Program-made: the position numbers and the translations under genes
Part shown: one piece after another, positions 22,470-29,838 of the stretch
How positions within the stretch are numbered: the stretch's first letter is position 1
How the letters are laid out: each line of letters opens with the position of its first letter
The notes under the pieces: model-generated
Told to the model about the DNA's origin: nothing
Seen by the model: only the letters and a program-made list of their open reading frames with translations
Database searches by the model: none
Assembly (NCBI GenBank): GCA_022561485.1
Contig: JADFRD010000012.1
Location: 1 to 36,968, forward strand
Origin: Fidelibacterota bacterium
GTDB lineage: Bacteria; Fidelibacterota; Marinisomatia; Marinisomatales; TCS55
Length of the DNA stretch: 36,968 nucleotides
Direction of reading: 5' to 3'

Positions 22470-23447
22470 TCATAATATCTCTACTTCTATAGATCCCACA
22501 TTCAGTTTCCTGTGGTTTTTAAATGTTGTTTTACTGTATTTATTCAATGAGTCCATTTCGTTCTTTGAAATCAAATCCAATTCTTTCAAAATGGCTATTG
22601 TCACCTGCGGAGAGCACCTCTGATTTCCATCTAAAATTTTTAAGGCAATACCATAGACTTCGCCATCTTTTTTCCGAATTCCCAGCCCCCGGACGGCTTC
22701 TCCACCCACTTTCGTAACAGCTCTGCCTTTCATGGCTTCAATAAAATCAGTGTCAAATCGGTTTTTTCCGGCAATTAAATAAGGATTAGACGTCATGGCA
22801 TCGTATAAAACGGCTAATTCAGGATAGGTTCTACCGGCGAATTTTTGAAACATCAGGGCAATATTGTAAAGAGGCATAAAAGGTGTGGGTGCGCTGCAGC
22901 CGTCAATGGCCAACGGAAAATCATCCAACTCTGAATATTTTTTAGCTTGAGCCATTATTGCCTTTTGTACCGGATGTTCTGAGTTTGTGTAGCCTTTTGG
23001 ATCTACTTTTAAATGTTTGGATAAGCATAGCATTCCAGCGTGCTTACCGCTGCAGTTATTATGCAATGGAGTTGGCTCAATGGTATTTTTAATCAACTCC
23101 AATTTCGATTTTTTATCATAGGGCGCATGACTGCCGCACTCATAATAGGATATATCGAAGCCCAGTTTTTCCAGCATGTGTTGTGCTGTTGTTATATGAA
23201 TATCTTCCCCATTATGTGATGCACACATGAGAGCCAACTCTTCCGTTGTGAACCCCGCAGCCTCTGTTGCCCCTTCCACCACAGAAGCTGAAGCCTGGAA
23301 TGGTTTAAGGGACGAACGAATACACGTTAAATAATAGGGATCACCCCAGTTTTTAACGATTTGTCCTTCGCCGTCCACCACCACCGCATATGCCACGTGC
23401 ATGCTTTCTATGAATTCACCCCGAAGTACTTTGCACATGATACCCAT
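22470..23447 (-). CDS. L-asparaginase, serine-lysine (Rhizobium etli AnsA-like) family
   Basis: A 325-aa cytosolic amidohydrolase, predicted to convert L-asparagine to aspartate and ammonia. It is not the bacterial type I/II or plant type. It carries the signature of the family typified by R. etli asparaginase: Ser45 and Lys48 in RSSLKPFQ form the catalytic pair, while Cys132 and Lys135 (NNCSGKHAG) and Cys184 (DGCSAPTP) fit the zinc site described for that family. No signal peptide is present. The ATG at 23447 is 2 nt after the stop of the deacetylase gene, so it is co-transcribed with envelope genes. Specificity for asparagine, as against another amide, is inferred from the family. Confidence 0.88.
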   Translation of the reverse strand: MGIMCKVLRGEFIESMHVAYAVVVDGEGQIVKNWGDPYYLTCIRSSLKPFQASASVVEGATEAAGFTTEELALMCASHNGEDIHITTAQHMLEKLGFDISYYECGSHAPYDKKSKLELIKNTIEPTPLHNNCSGKHAGMLCLSKHLKVDPKGYTNSEHPVQKAIMAQAKKYSELDDFPLAIDGCSAPTPFMPLYNIALMFQKFAGRTYPELAVLYDAMTSNPYLIAGKNRFDTDFIEAMKGRAVTKVGGEAVRGLGIRKKDGEVYGIALKILDGNQRCSPQVTIAILKELDLISKNEMDSLNKYSKTTFKNHRKLNVGSIEVEIL

Positions 23448-23449
23448 GG

Positions 23450-24289
23450 TTAATTCACTACTTCAGAAACATAAACGAATTCAAAATGCTCTTTTTCCAA
23501 TTTCGGAATTTCACGCTGCAATACATTCAACGTATGTTGCTTTGCATGACCAATGCCCACAGCAAACCCATGTTTTCTTGCTTTGTCTGCTAGTTCTTGA
23601 AATTGTAATCGGATTAAATCTTCATCGAAATCGTTATCTAGAAATACATCCCTCCTCCCGGATGGGACATCAAGAGAACGCATCACCGTTTCCGCTTGAG
23701 TATATTTTGTCGTACGACTGTCCAGAAAATATTTTCCATTCTGTTTTAACACAGTTCCCAATACATTCATCACCCTCAGGTCAACAGTTGCTTTTGATCC
23801 TTGGTGATTATTCATACCCACCGCTTCCGGCAGATGCTCCAGTACTTTTTCCACACGCTGCTCAATTTCGAGACTGGTCATGGATGATATCAGCCTATAC
23901 TCTTCTTCTCCAATACTGGGGATATTTGATCCCATGGGCATATGCACAATAACTTCAAATCCTTCCATTTTGGCTTTTTTGGACATGTGCCGGCTATGTT
24001 CATGTCCGGGAATAACCGCATAGGTCAGTTTGGTTTTTAATTTAAGAAACCCATCAGAAACAGCATCATTTCGATAACCGAAATCATCAATAATGATGGC
24101 GATTTTCCCAGCACTTTTTACCACAACTTCCTTTTCAATATCACTTATTGGCTTTTCATCTACTATGGGTTCCAATGTCTTCATTTTACGATAAAGCCCA
24201 ATCATGATAGTCCCCATCACCAAAACGATAACAATCAAAAAGACAATTATTTTCCGGTTGCGATCGTTTTTATTTTGACCTGAAGACAT
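23450..24289 (-). CDS. Divergent polysaccharide deacetylase family protein (YibQ-like)
   Basis: A 279-aa protein with one N-terminal membrane segment (about 13-33, KIIVFLIVIVLVMGTIMIGL) and a periplasmic domain at about 55-275. Motifs of the divergent polysaccharide deacetylase family: KIAIIIDDFGYRNDAV (metal-binding Asp pair), TYAVIPGHEHS, VIVHMPMGSN, GMNNHQGSKAT and VGIGHAKQHTLNVL. The family is thought to act on cell-wall or other glycans, but the substrate is not established. It starts 2 nt after the PorQ-like gene and ends 2 nt before asparaginase, so all three are read from one message. Confidence 0.87.
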   Translation of the reverse strand: MSSGQNKNDRNRKIIVFLIVIVLVMGTIMIGLYRKMKTLEPIVDEKPISDIEKEVVVKSAGKIAIIIDDFGYRNDAVSDGFLKLKTKLTYAVIPGHEHSRHMSKKAKMEGFEVIVHMPMGSNIPSIGEEEYRLISSMTSLEIEQRVEKVLEHLPEAVGMNNHQGSKATVDLRVMNVLGTVLKQNGKYFLDSRTTKYTQAETVMRSLDVPSGRRDVFLDNDFDEDLIRLQFQELADKARKHGFAVGIGHAKQHTLNVLQREIPKLEKEHFEFVYVSEVVN

Positions 24290-24291
24290 TG

Positions 24292-25155
24292 TCAGGGAAA
24301 GTAAATGGTCAAATCGAACATCTGGGGTATACCTAATCCATGTGAACCGATCAGGATTCCATAATTCAAATTATAAATACCAAAACGGAATCCTGCTCCA
24401 AACGAAATTTCTGTTACTTCCTTGGAAAGTTTGCTGCTTTGTCTCAAAGTAAGGTTGTGCCAATTGGTTTCATTCGATGTATGAAGAATGAATCCATTCA
24501 CCAAAGTGGAAATCTCTCCTCCCAACGTAAATTCATTCGAAAACTCACGTGCAGAAAACAGGTAACTGGCGCTGGCAAGAGCACGGTTCGGAAGCTTGGG
24601 TTCTTCAGATTTTAGGATTGACATTTTTCCCATATTGAGGATGGCAGCGCCCACTTTCAATTTCGAAGAGAGTTGTTTGATCAAACCAATATCTACTGAA
24701 AATCCATTGCTGTTTTCCGTATAGAGGTCAATTCGTACCCAGCGAAAAGCTGCACCTATTTTCATCCCCAACATGTCCCAACTTCCCACAGCGCCCAAGG
24801 CAAAACCATTCGCGCCATACGTTGCTAAAGGTTCATCCGTGGGTGTTTCACCACGGAGCTCTAAATCATCAATTTCAACATATTTTAAATTCACCCCGAA
24901 ATGTGCTTTATCACCAGGAAATAACATTAACAATGATGAGATTTTTGAATCTGCCAGCCAAGAGCCATGGGACATATCTAAAAAAAGACCTGACTTATTG
25001 GCGGTAATGGATGCGGGATTAATACTGTTTTTATACACGGTATTAGAGCCAATGGATAGTTCCAAACCATTGGAAGGAATCGTTAAAAATTGAGTTCCTG
25101 TAGCAAACAAAAACCCGGATAGAATGATTGATATTAATCTAAAAACGGAACGCAT
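24292..25155 (-). CDS. PorQ/PorV-like outer-membrane barrel
   Basis: A 287-aa barrel protein counted from ATG 25155 (MRSVFRLISIILSGFLFATG), which gives a proper signal peptide. The longer frame to 25221 begins with a Trp-rich stretch antisense-like to a signal and overlaps the previous gene by more. After the signal come SINPASITANKSGLFLDMSH and a series of strands with repeated Gly spacing (AHFGVNLKYVEIDDLEL, LKVGAAILNMGKM, EISFGAGFRFGIYNLNYG), ending YFP. This fits PorQ/PorV-type proteins of T9SS bacteria, although similarity to PorV itself is weaker than for the neighbouring gene. Overlap of 17 nt with the PorV-like gene suggests a joint complex. Confidence 0.7.
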   Translation of the reverse strand: MRSVFRLISIILSGFLFATGTQFLTIPSNGLELSIGSNTVYKNSINPASITANKSGLFLDMSHGSWLADSKISSLLMLFPGDKAHFGVNLKYVEIDDLELRGETPTDEPLATYGANGFALGAVGSWDMLGMKIGAAFRWVRIDLYTENSNGFSVDIGLIKQLSSKLKVGAAILNMGKMSILKSEEPKLPNRALASASYLFSAREFSNEFTLGGEISTLVNGFILHTSNETNWHNLTLRQSSKLSKEVTEISFGAGFRFGIYNLNYGILIGSHGLGIPQMFDLTIYFP

Positions 25156-26083
25156 ACGATATAATATGGGCAAAACCGGTGGGAAATTCCACCACCAGTG
25201 CATAATCCAAAAATGCATCATTCTTATTCATGAATGAAAAATTCATTCCTCCGCCAATACCAATCCGTCCGTTGCCCAAACCTCCTCTAAAAAAATAATT
25301 CTTTTTATATATGTACTCAACACCGGCTCTTAATGACTGACCCAAATGGCCATAACTGCCATCTGTTTTTTCTCCGGCAATGATCCCGAAATCACCCACA
25401 ATATAAAGCTGTCGTGTTTTGTACGTAGCACCCAGTCTGAAAATGGATGGGAACACATCTCGATACACACGACCTTCACCTTCAAAAACGCTACTGGTAT
25501 TCCATTGATAATAAGAATTCAAATCCTGAACCATTAAACCAATTTTCACTCGTTTTCCCGGATCAATCATAACACCTATATCAAATCCTATACCTTTACC
25601 CGCCAGATCGCTTTCATTCATTGGCAACTGATTATAGAGAATTTTCACATTGATCCCCACGCTGATCCATTGCTGCAGTCGCTGGGCAAAAGTGATATAA
25701 AATGCATCCTCAGATGTCGATAGTGTATTCGTATGTTCACCTGCAACTGTCCTGCCGTCAATACCATCCACTCCTGCACTCACCCAAGCAACACCCACAC
25801 CGGCAGTTGGCGGTAGATGAGTCGCAAAACTACTGACAATAAATCGTCTGTCCAAAGCCAATGAGTGATACGTAAATGAAGCTTGACGAGTTGTTAAAAA
25901 TGCAACGCCTGCAGGGTTATGATACGCAGAAAATCCTTTATCCAGTTCGGCTGTAAAACCGCTGCCCATGGCCATGGATCGGGCTGACGTTCCCATGCGT
26001 AAAAAAGATCCGGAATATCCTGCATAATCAGCCGCAGATAACATTCCAAAAGCGATTAGTAATATTGATATAATTTTTTTCAC
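25139..26083 (-). CDS. PorV/PorQ-family outer-membrane protein
   Basis: A 314-aa PorV-family protein. Visible: GSFLRMGTSARSMAMGSGFT, KGFSAYHNPAGVAFLTTRQA, amphipathic strands, and a C-terminal SYAFRF. PorV-type proteins carry T9SS cargo from SprA to the attachment machinery. I chose the GTG at 26083: it gives KKIISILLIAFGMLSA, an ideal signal peptide with cleavage before Ala. The only longer starts (up to 26242) run through a dispersed CTTTGCG-type repeat (26118-26212), which adds an unnatural AEFAEFYAKFAKK segment. There is no clear Shine-Dalgarno at 26083, so the start is an inference. Followed by the PorQ-like gene with 17-nt overlap. Confidence 0.83.
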   Translation of the reverse strand: MKKIISILLIAFGMLSAADYAGYSGSFLRMGTSARSMAMGSGFTAELDKGFSAYHNPAGVAFLTTRQASFTYHSLALDRRFIVSSFATHLPPTAGVGVAWVSAGVDGIDGRTVAGEHTNTLSTSEDAFYITFAQRLQQWISVGINVKILYNQLPMNESDLAGKGIGFDIGVMIDPGKRVKIGLMVQDLNSYYQWNTSSVFEGEGRVYRDVFPSIFRLGATYKTRQLYIVGDFGIIAGEKTDGSYGHLGQSLRAGVEYIYKKNYFFRGGLGNGRIGIGGGMNFSFMNKNDAFLDYALVVEFPTGFAHIISYAFRF

Positions 26084-26117
26084 CTGAAAAGGAATTTCAA
26101 TATCCCTGACCTTTTTT

Positions 26118-26212
26118 AACCGAAAAGTTGGCAAACAAGACACAAAGAGCAAAAAGAATAATTTAATTTTCTTTGCGAATTTTGCGTAAAACTCCGCGAA
26201 CTCTGCGGTAAA
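26118..26212. repeat. Dispersed CGCAAAG/CTTTGCG repeat upstream of the PorV-like gene
   Basis: TAACCGAAAAG and GACACAAAGAGC (26118-26150) oppose CTTTGCG, TTTTGCG, TCCGCG and CTCTGCGG (26171-26210). The words repeat at about 10-11 nt intervals. An open reading frame of the PorV-like gene happens to extend through it. Confidence 0.45.
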
Positions 26213-26289
26213 ATATTTTTTTCTTTTTACCTGATAATGCATTTTATATTTTTTTTATAAGACGAGAAAACCATATAGATAGATTTTTT

Positions 26290-27960
26290 TCATTTCACTA
26301 CAATCAATTTTACCCAGTGGTTACTGGGTCCCGCGTCAATATTTTGAGAATACTTCAACTTGATAAAATAGACACCGTTATCGACTAATCGCCCATTGCT
26401 GTCTTTCCCATTCCATTTAATGGCACCTGTTTTAGAATTCTGCCTATCTAATGAAGTACTATACACATTTTCCATGGCAAAATTGTATACATCCAATTCC
26501 ACTACATAAGATGCCACATCCCCCAAATGGAAACGAACATAGCCATCCCCGTCCAGAACATTGTGCGAATTGGGAGAAAAAGGATTGGGATACGCATAAA
26601 TCTTTTCCGGATCATAATCGGCCCGATAGATTTGCCAATTACTGCCGTGTAAATCTGAAGATCGAGCGAGGCCATCTCCCGTTCCGATCCAAAGGACAGG
26701 GCCATTATTATAGTATGCCCTGCTATCTAACACCACGGAAAATACTTCGCTGGATAATGTTTCATCCCCTTCAAGTGGTGTGATATTTTTTGCCGGTTTA
26801 AACAATGCCCAATTCTGGCCATCTTCCGATTTCCACAATCCTCTTTCGCTCGCGGCAAAGACCAAAGAATCGTGGGCAAATACATTGTAAACCCGTTCGC
26901 CAATTAACGCTGTGTTCCAGGTGGCTCCATCATTCAACGTATAACTGACCCCTCGCTGCTCTGTAGGATCATCGGCATTCATGGTCGCCGCCCAGATGAT
27001 TCGCTGTCCATTCCAATTTTGGCGAGTGATACTTACCACAAAATTTCCAGTCAAGTTTTCAAAAGGAAAGGCATAATGCTCCCAATCAATACATCCCTGG
27101 TTACCCATAATGCCGCGATTAACACCATTGGCAGTTCCCACCCAAACTGTATCGTTATACGCCAACACAGAAAACGCCTTATGGTTGTGATTCCCCCCAT
27201 CAATGGGGTCTCGAGGATTTAAGTAGAAATTCTTTAAAATATTCTCGCCATCCACCTCTTCATAAGATGAATCTGCACATGTTGTTAGCACCAGTTGATC
27301 ATCTTTCGGAACAGGAACCCGTTCCCAGCTGCCATCAGAAATTTTTAACCGCCTAAGTCCGCCTGCCCAACTGGTAATCCAAACATACCCGCCCCCGATG
27401 GACGCATCATAAGATACATTGAATTGGGGTACAGTCACCGGTAACGCGTTGAAAAAACCAATACCGCCAAATGGGACGGTGATTGTATCCGCATCGGTAA
27501 TATCGATAGGCTGTTCATAATAAATCCATGCAGGATCATCTAATGTTGAGTTGGTGGTAAATACAACACCCATACCAGTAGGAAAGTCATTAATCGTTCT
27601 AGCGAATGCGGCAAACATGGTATCTCCTTTAATAGCAATGGCTGATACGCCGCCTTCGGGGAAAAAACCACCTGTGCTTGAACCACTGGTCAGTTCTGAG
27701 CTTGTAAAGAATGTTTCTACTGTCAAAGAATCTTTTATTCTTGAAAGTCCTCGTCCAGTCCCCAGCCAGACCCAGCTACTATCCCCTTGCAACCGAATTT
27801 CCGAAATAACATTGCTTAACAAGCCCGGTTGAGACGTATCTGAAGCTGCGGTCATTTTTTGAGCGTTAAAATTCAATGGCAGCTCAAACTTTCCTGCTGT
27901 AGTTACTTGGGCCGCAAGAAATGATGAAAAAAGTATTCCAATAAAAATTCTTTTGTTCAT
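26290..27960 (-). CDS. Secreted beta-propeller protein with sorting-type C-terminus
   Basis: A 556-aa secreted protein. Signal peptide FIGILFSSFLAA, then Gln18. The body reads as a two-component-regulator-like propeller: repeats such as SSWVWLGTGRGLSRIKDS, YNDTVWVGTANGVNRGIM, HDSLVFAASERGLWKSEDG and PVLWIGTGDGLARSSD, spaced through residues 55-445. The C-terminal about 100 residues (IYAYPNPFSPNSHNVLDGDG, GAIKWNGKDSNGRLVDNGVY) are a FlgD-like/sorting domain, so T9SS export is likely. The ATG overlaps the preceding lipoprotein stop by 4 nt (ATGA), so they are coupled. It may bind partners at the surface; no enzyme motif is seen. Confidence 0.8.
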   Translation of the reverse strand: MNKRIFIGILFSSFLAAQVTTAGKFELPLNFNAQKMTAASDTSQPGLLSNVISEIRLQGDSSWVWLGTGRGLSRIKDSLTVETFFTSSELTSGSSTGGFFPEGGVSAIAIKGDTMFAAFARTINDFPTGMGVVFTTNSTLDDPAWIYYEQPIDITDADTITVPFGGIGFFNALPVTVPQFNVSYDASIGGGYVWITSWAGGLRRLKISDGSWERVPVPKDDQLVLTTCADSSYEEVDGENILKNFYLNPRDPIDGGNHNHKAFSVLAYNDTVWVGTANGVNRGIMGNQGCIDWEHYAFPFENLTGNFVVSITRQNWNGQRIIWAATMNADDPTEQRGVSYTLNDGATWNTALIGERVYNVFAHDSLVFAASERGLWKSEDGQNWALFKPAKNITPLEGDETLSSEVFSVVLDSRAYYNNGPVLWIGTGDGLARSSDLHGSNWQIYRADYDPEKIYAYPNPFSPNSHNVLDGDGYVRFHLGDVASYVVELDVYNFAMENVYSTSLDRQNSKTGAIKWNGKDSNGRLVDNGVYFIKLKYSQNIDAGPSNHWVKLIVVK

Positions 27961-28787
27961 GGTAGAACAACCAAGGTAGTAATAAATGGTTCAGACAAAA
28001 TGCCGGAGTAATCCCTTGCATAAAAATATGATGTGTATGTGCCTAAGGGATTATTGGAATCAATCACGATGTATCGGGAAAATTTGCCGTCGTTGGCTGT
28101 TTCATCCCAGACATACATGGAGAAATCCTTATTGCCGTCATCATAAAGTGAAATGGGGCTTCCGCTTGAATATGTACCGTCTGGTTTTTGGAACATAAGG
28201 TAACAAGTTTGGACGTCTTCATATCCATCGAGATCATCCACAGTAACAACGATCGTCCCAACAGAAACGCTTCCTGCTTCGGGCATGATCATAGTATCCG
28301 GCATACTGACAGAAAGTATTCTTGGGCCACGGTTTCCGGTCTCATAAACGGCCATACTTCTTTTGATTTCCGTTCCATATTGAGCCAGAAATTTCACATA
28401 TACTTTTCCTGTATCCGTCGGTTCTAATACATATGAAACAGAACTGGTATCATTATTCACTTTTAATGAATACACATCATCAGCGGCAATAATATCGCCG
28501 GTCATCCCGGCATCATTCAAGATAAGGGTATCGGCAGTTTGGGTTGTATCAAAACCAAAATACAACACATTAACGGCCTGTAAACTTTTCCCTAAATAAG
28601 ACGGCTCAACCTGGACACTGAAATATAAATGGTTTAATCCCTGATTATAATTAAACTGCAAATCCTGTAGAAGGAGGGATTCTTCATCGGTGGATTTTCC
28701 ATCGGGGCAGCCCCAAATGAAAAAGAGTATGCTCAATAATAACCAAACATGTTTACGCATAGGAACAAAATATAAAAGTTTCATCAT
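27957..28787 (-). CDS. Lipoprotein of unknown function with Ig-like domains
   Basis: About 276 aa if started at ATG 28787, which overlaps the glutaminyl cyclase stop (ATGA); ATG 28760 (MRKHVWLLLSILFFIWGC) is equally possible and gives the most typical lipoprotein signal. The Cys in FIWGC is the lipidation site. Two beta-sandwich-like regions follow: one around LNHLYFSVQVEPSYLGKSLQ, and one around SVGTIVVTVDDLDGYEDVQ with SLYDDGNKDFSMYVWDETAN. The second resembles Ig-like modules with Asp-rich loops in FCB surface proteins. I do not recognise a family function. Its position between glutaminyl cyclase and a secreted propeller suggests a surface or periplasmic accessory role. Confidence 0.7.
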   Translation of the reverse strand: MMKLLYFVPMRKHVWLLLSILFFIWGCPDGKSTDEESLLLQDLQFNYNQGLNHLYFSVQVEPSYLGKSLQAVNVLYFGFDTTQTADTLILNDAGMTGDIIAADDVYSLKVNNDTSSVSYVLEPTDTGKVYVKFLAQYGTEIKRSMAVYETGNRGPRILSVSMPDTMIMPEAGSVSVGTIVVTVDDLDGYEDVQTCYLMFQKPDGTYSSGSPISLYDDGNKDFSMYVWDETANDGKFSRYIVIDSNNPLGTYTSYFYARDYSGILSEPFITTLVVLP

Positions 28788-29704
28788 TCGATTCCATAGA
28801 TATGATGGACTAACAAAGTGCCGACCTGTTCCAGGCTTGATGGGGAACATTTATCCGGCAGGTCCTGATGAGTGTGCCAGTAATTCGAGTACCGATTTGG
28901 ATAATCAAAATCAATGATATCCACAGCCGGAATACCGGCATATTTCCAAAGAGGCACATGATCATCATAGATTGAATAGCCAAGCGATTGATCGAATGCA
29001 GGTAAATTCAACCTGTTAGCAAGTTTCCATAAACTGCGGACCAGCTTCGGCGCCTGCTGGTAAGAGAATCTTTCGATTGGAAAATGCAAATATGTATCCC
29101 CTACCATATCCAAAATGATGGCATAATCCGGTTTTGGGATTGGCAGATTTTTTGAAAAAAACACCGACCCTTGGGCATAGGATTCACTTTCGCCGGACAT
29201 GCCTAAATCTTCACCATCAAACAATACAAGAGTAATGCCAACCGTTAAATCGTGATTATGGAATACCTCTGCCAATGCTAACAAAACCGCCACGCCGCTG
29301 GCGCCATCGTTGGCACCAATGATAGGTTTATTCCGGTCTTCGGATTTTAGTTCTTTATCTGCCCAAGGGCGTGTATCCCAGTGGGCTCCCAATAAAATTT
29401 GCTTATCTGCATTCGGATTAAAACGAGCAATAATATTAGACAAGTTATATTTATCATCTCTATATGGATCAACATACGTAAAGGTCTGGGTCCAAACGGT
29501 GTCCGCTTTGGAATTTAATTCATCGATTAAATAATTCATACAGGCATAATAACCATCTGAACCGGGATTTCGAGGTCCGAATGAACATTGTTTTTCCAAA
29601 TACATAAATGCACGATCACCTGAAAATTCCGGCACGGAATTTTCACACCCAGCATTGACCAACAATCCAAATAAAACTAAAGTGAATTTTATCATTTTTA
29701 TCAT
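28784..29704 (-). CDS. Glutaminyl-peptide cyclotransferase-like M28 lipoprotein
   Basis: A 306-aa lipoprotein (VNAGC, Cys20) with a Zn-dependent M28-type domain. It resembles glutaminyl cyclases, which turn an N-terminal Gln of exported proteins into pyroglutamate. Visible: GAHWDTRPWAD (108-116); Asp133 in GANDGASGVAVLL; Glu165 in LFDGEDLG; Asp199 in IILDMVGD; Asp248 in YDDHVPLWKYAGIPAVDII; Trp276-His277 in NYWHTHQDLPD. Asp133, Glu165 and His277 fit the single-zinc ligands of glutaminyl cyclase, and DDHxP plus WHT are its signatures. It follows sprA by 134 nt and overlaps the next gene by 4 nt. A general aminopeptidase is the alternative, but the WHT/DDH pattern favours cyclase. Confidence 0.85.
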   Translation of the reverse strand: MIKMIKFTLVLFGLLVNAGCENSVPEFSGDRAFMYLEKQCSFGPRNPGSDGYYACMNYLIDELNSKADTVWTQTFTYVDPYRDDKYNLSNIIARFNPNADKQILLGAHWDTRPWADKELKSEDRNKPIIGANDGASGVAVLLALAEVFHNHDLTVGITLVLFDGEDLGMSGESESYAQGSVFFSKNLPIPKPDYAIILDMVGDTYLHFPIERFSYQQAPKLVRSLWKLANRLNLPAFDQSLGYSIYDDHVPLWKYAGIPAVDIIDFDYPNRYSNYWHTHQDLPDKCSPSSLEQVGTLLVHHIYGIE

Positions 29705-29719
29705 TTTTTTACCAATAAC

Positions 29720-29739
29720 CCCGCCAAATAAAAGGCGGG
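29720..29739. repeat. GC-rich hairpin CCCGCC/GGCGGG between sprA and the cyclase gene
   Basis: Six-base perfect arms around AAATAAAA, with AGGCAG following. It is a short member of the dispersed GC-rich palindrome family. It lies in the 134-nt gap after sprA; no T-tract follows on the minus strand, so termination is uncertain. Confidence 0.5.
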
Positions 29740-29838
29740 CAGGCAGTTGCCGTTTCTTTGGAATGCACTGACCATCTCAATGCAACACTGACATAGTCAG
29801 TATACTCCAAACCGCTTACCATAAAGAACTCACCAATC

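Noticed and set aside
23401-23952. 183-codon plus-strand frame
   Set aside because: Antisense to the deacetylase and the asparaginase 5' end, both of which have clear family motifs. No domain and no ribosome binding site seen.
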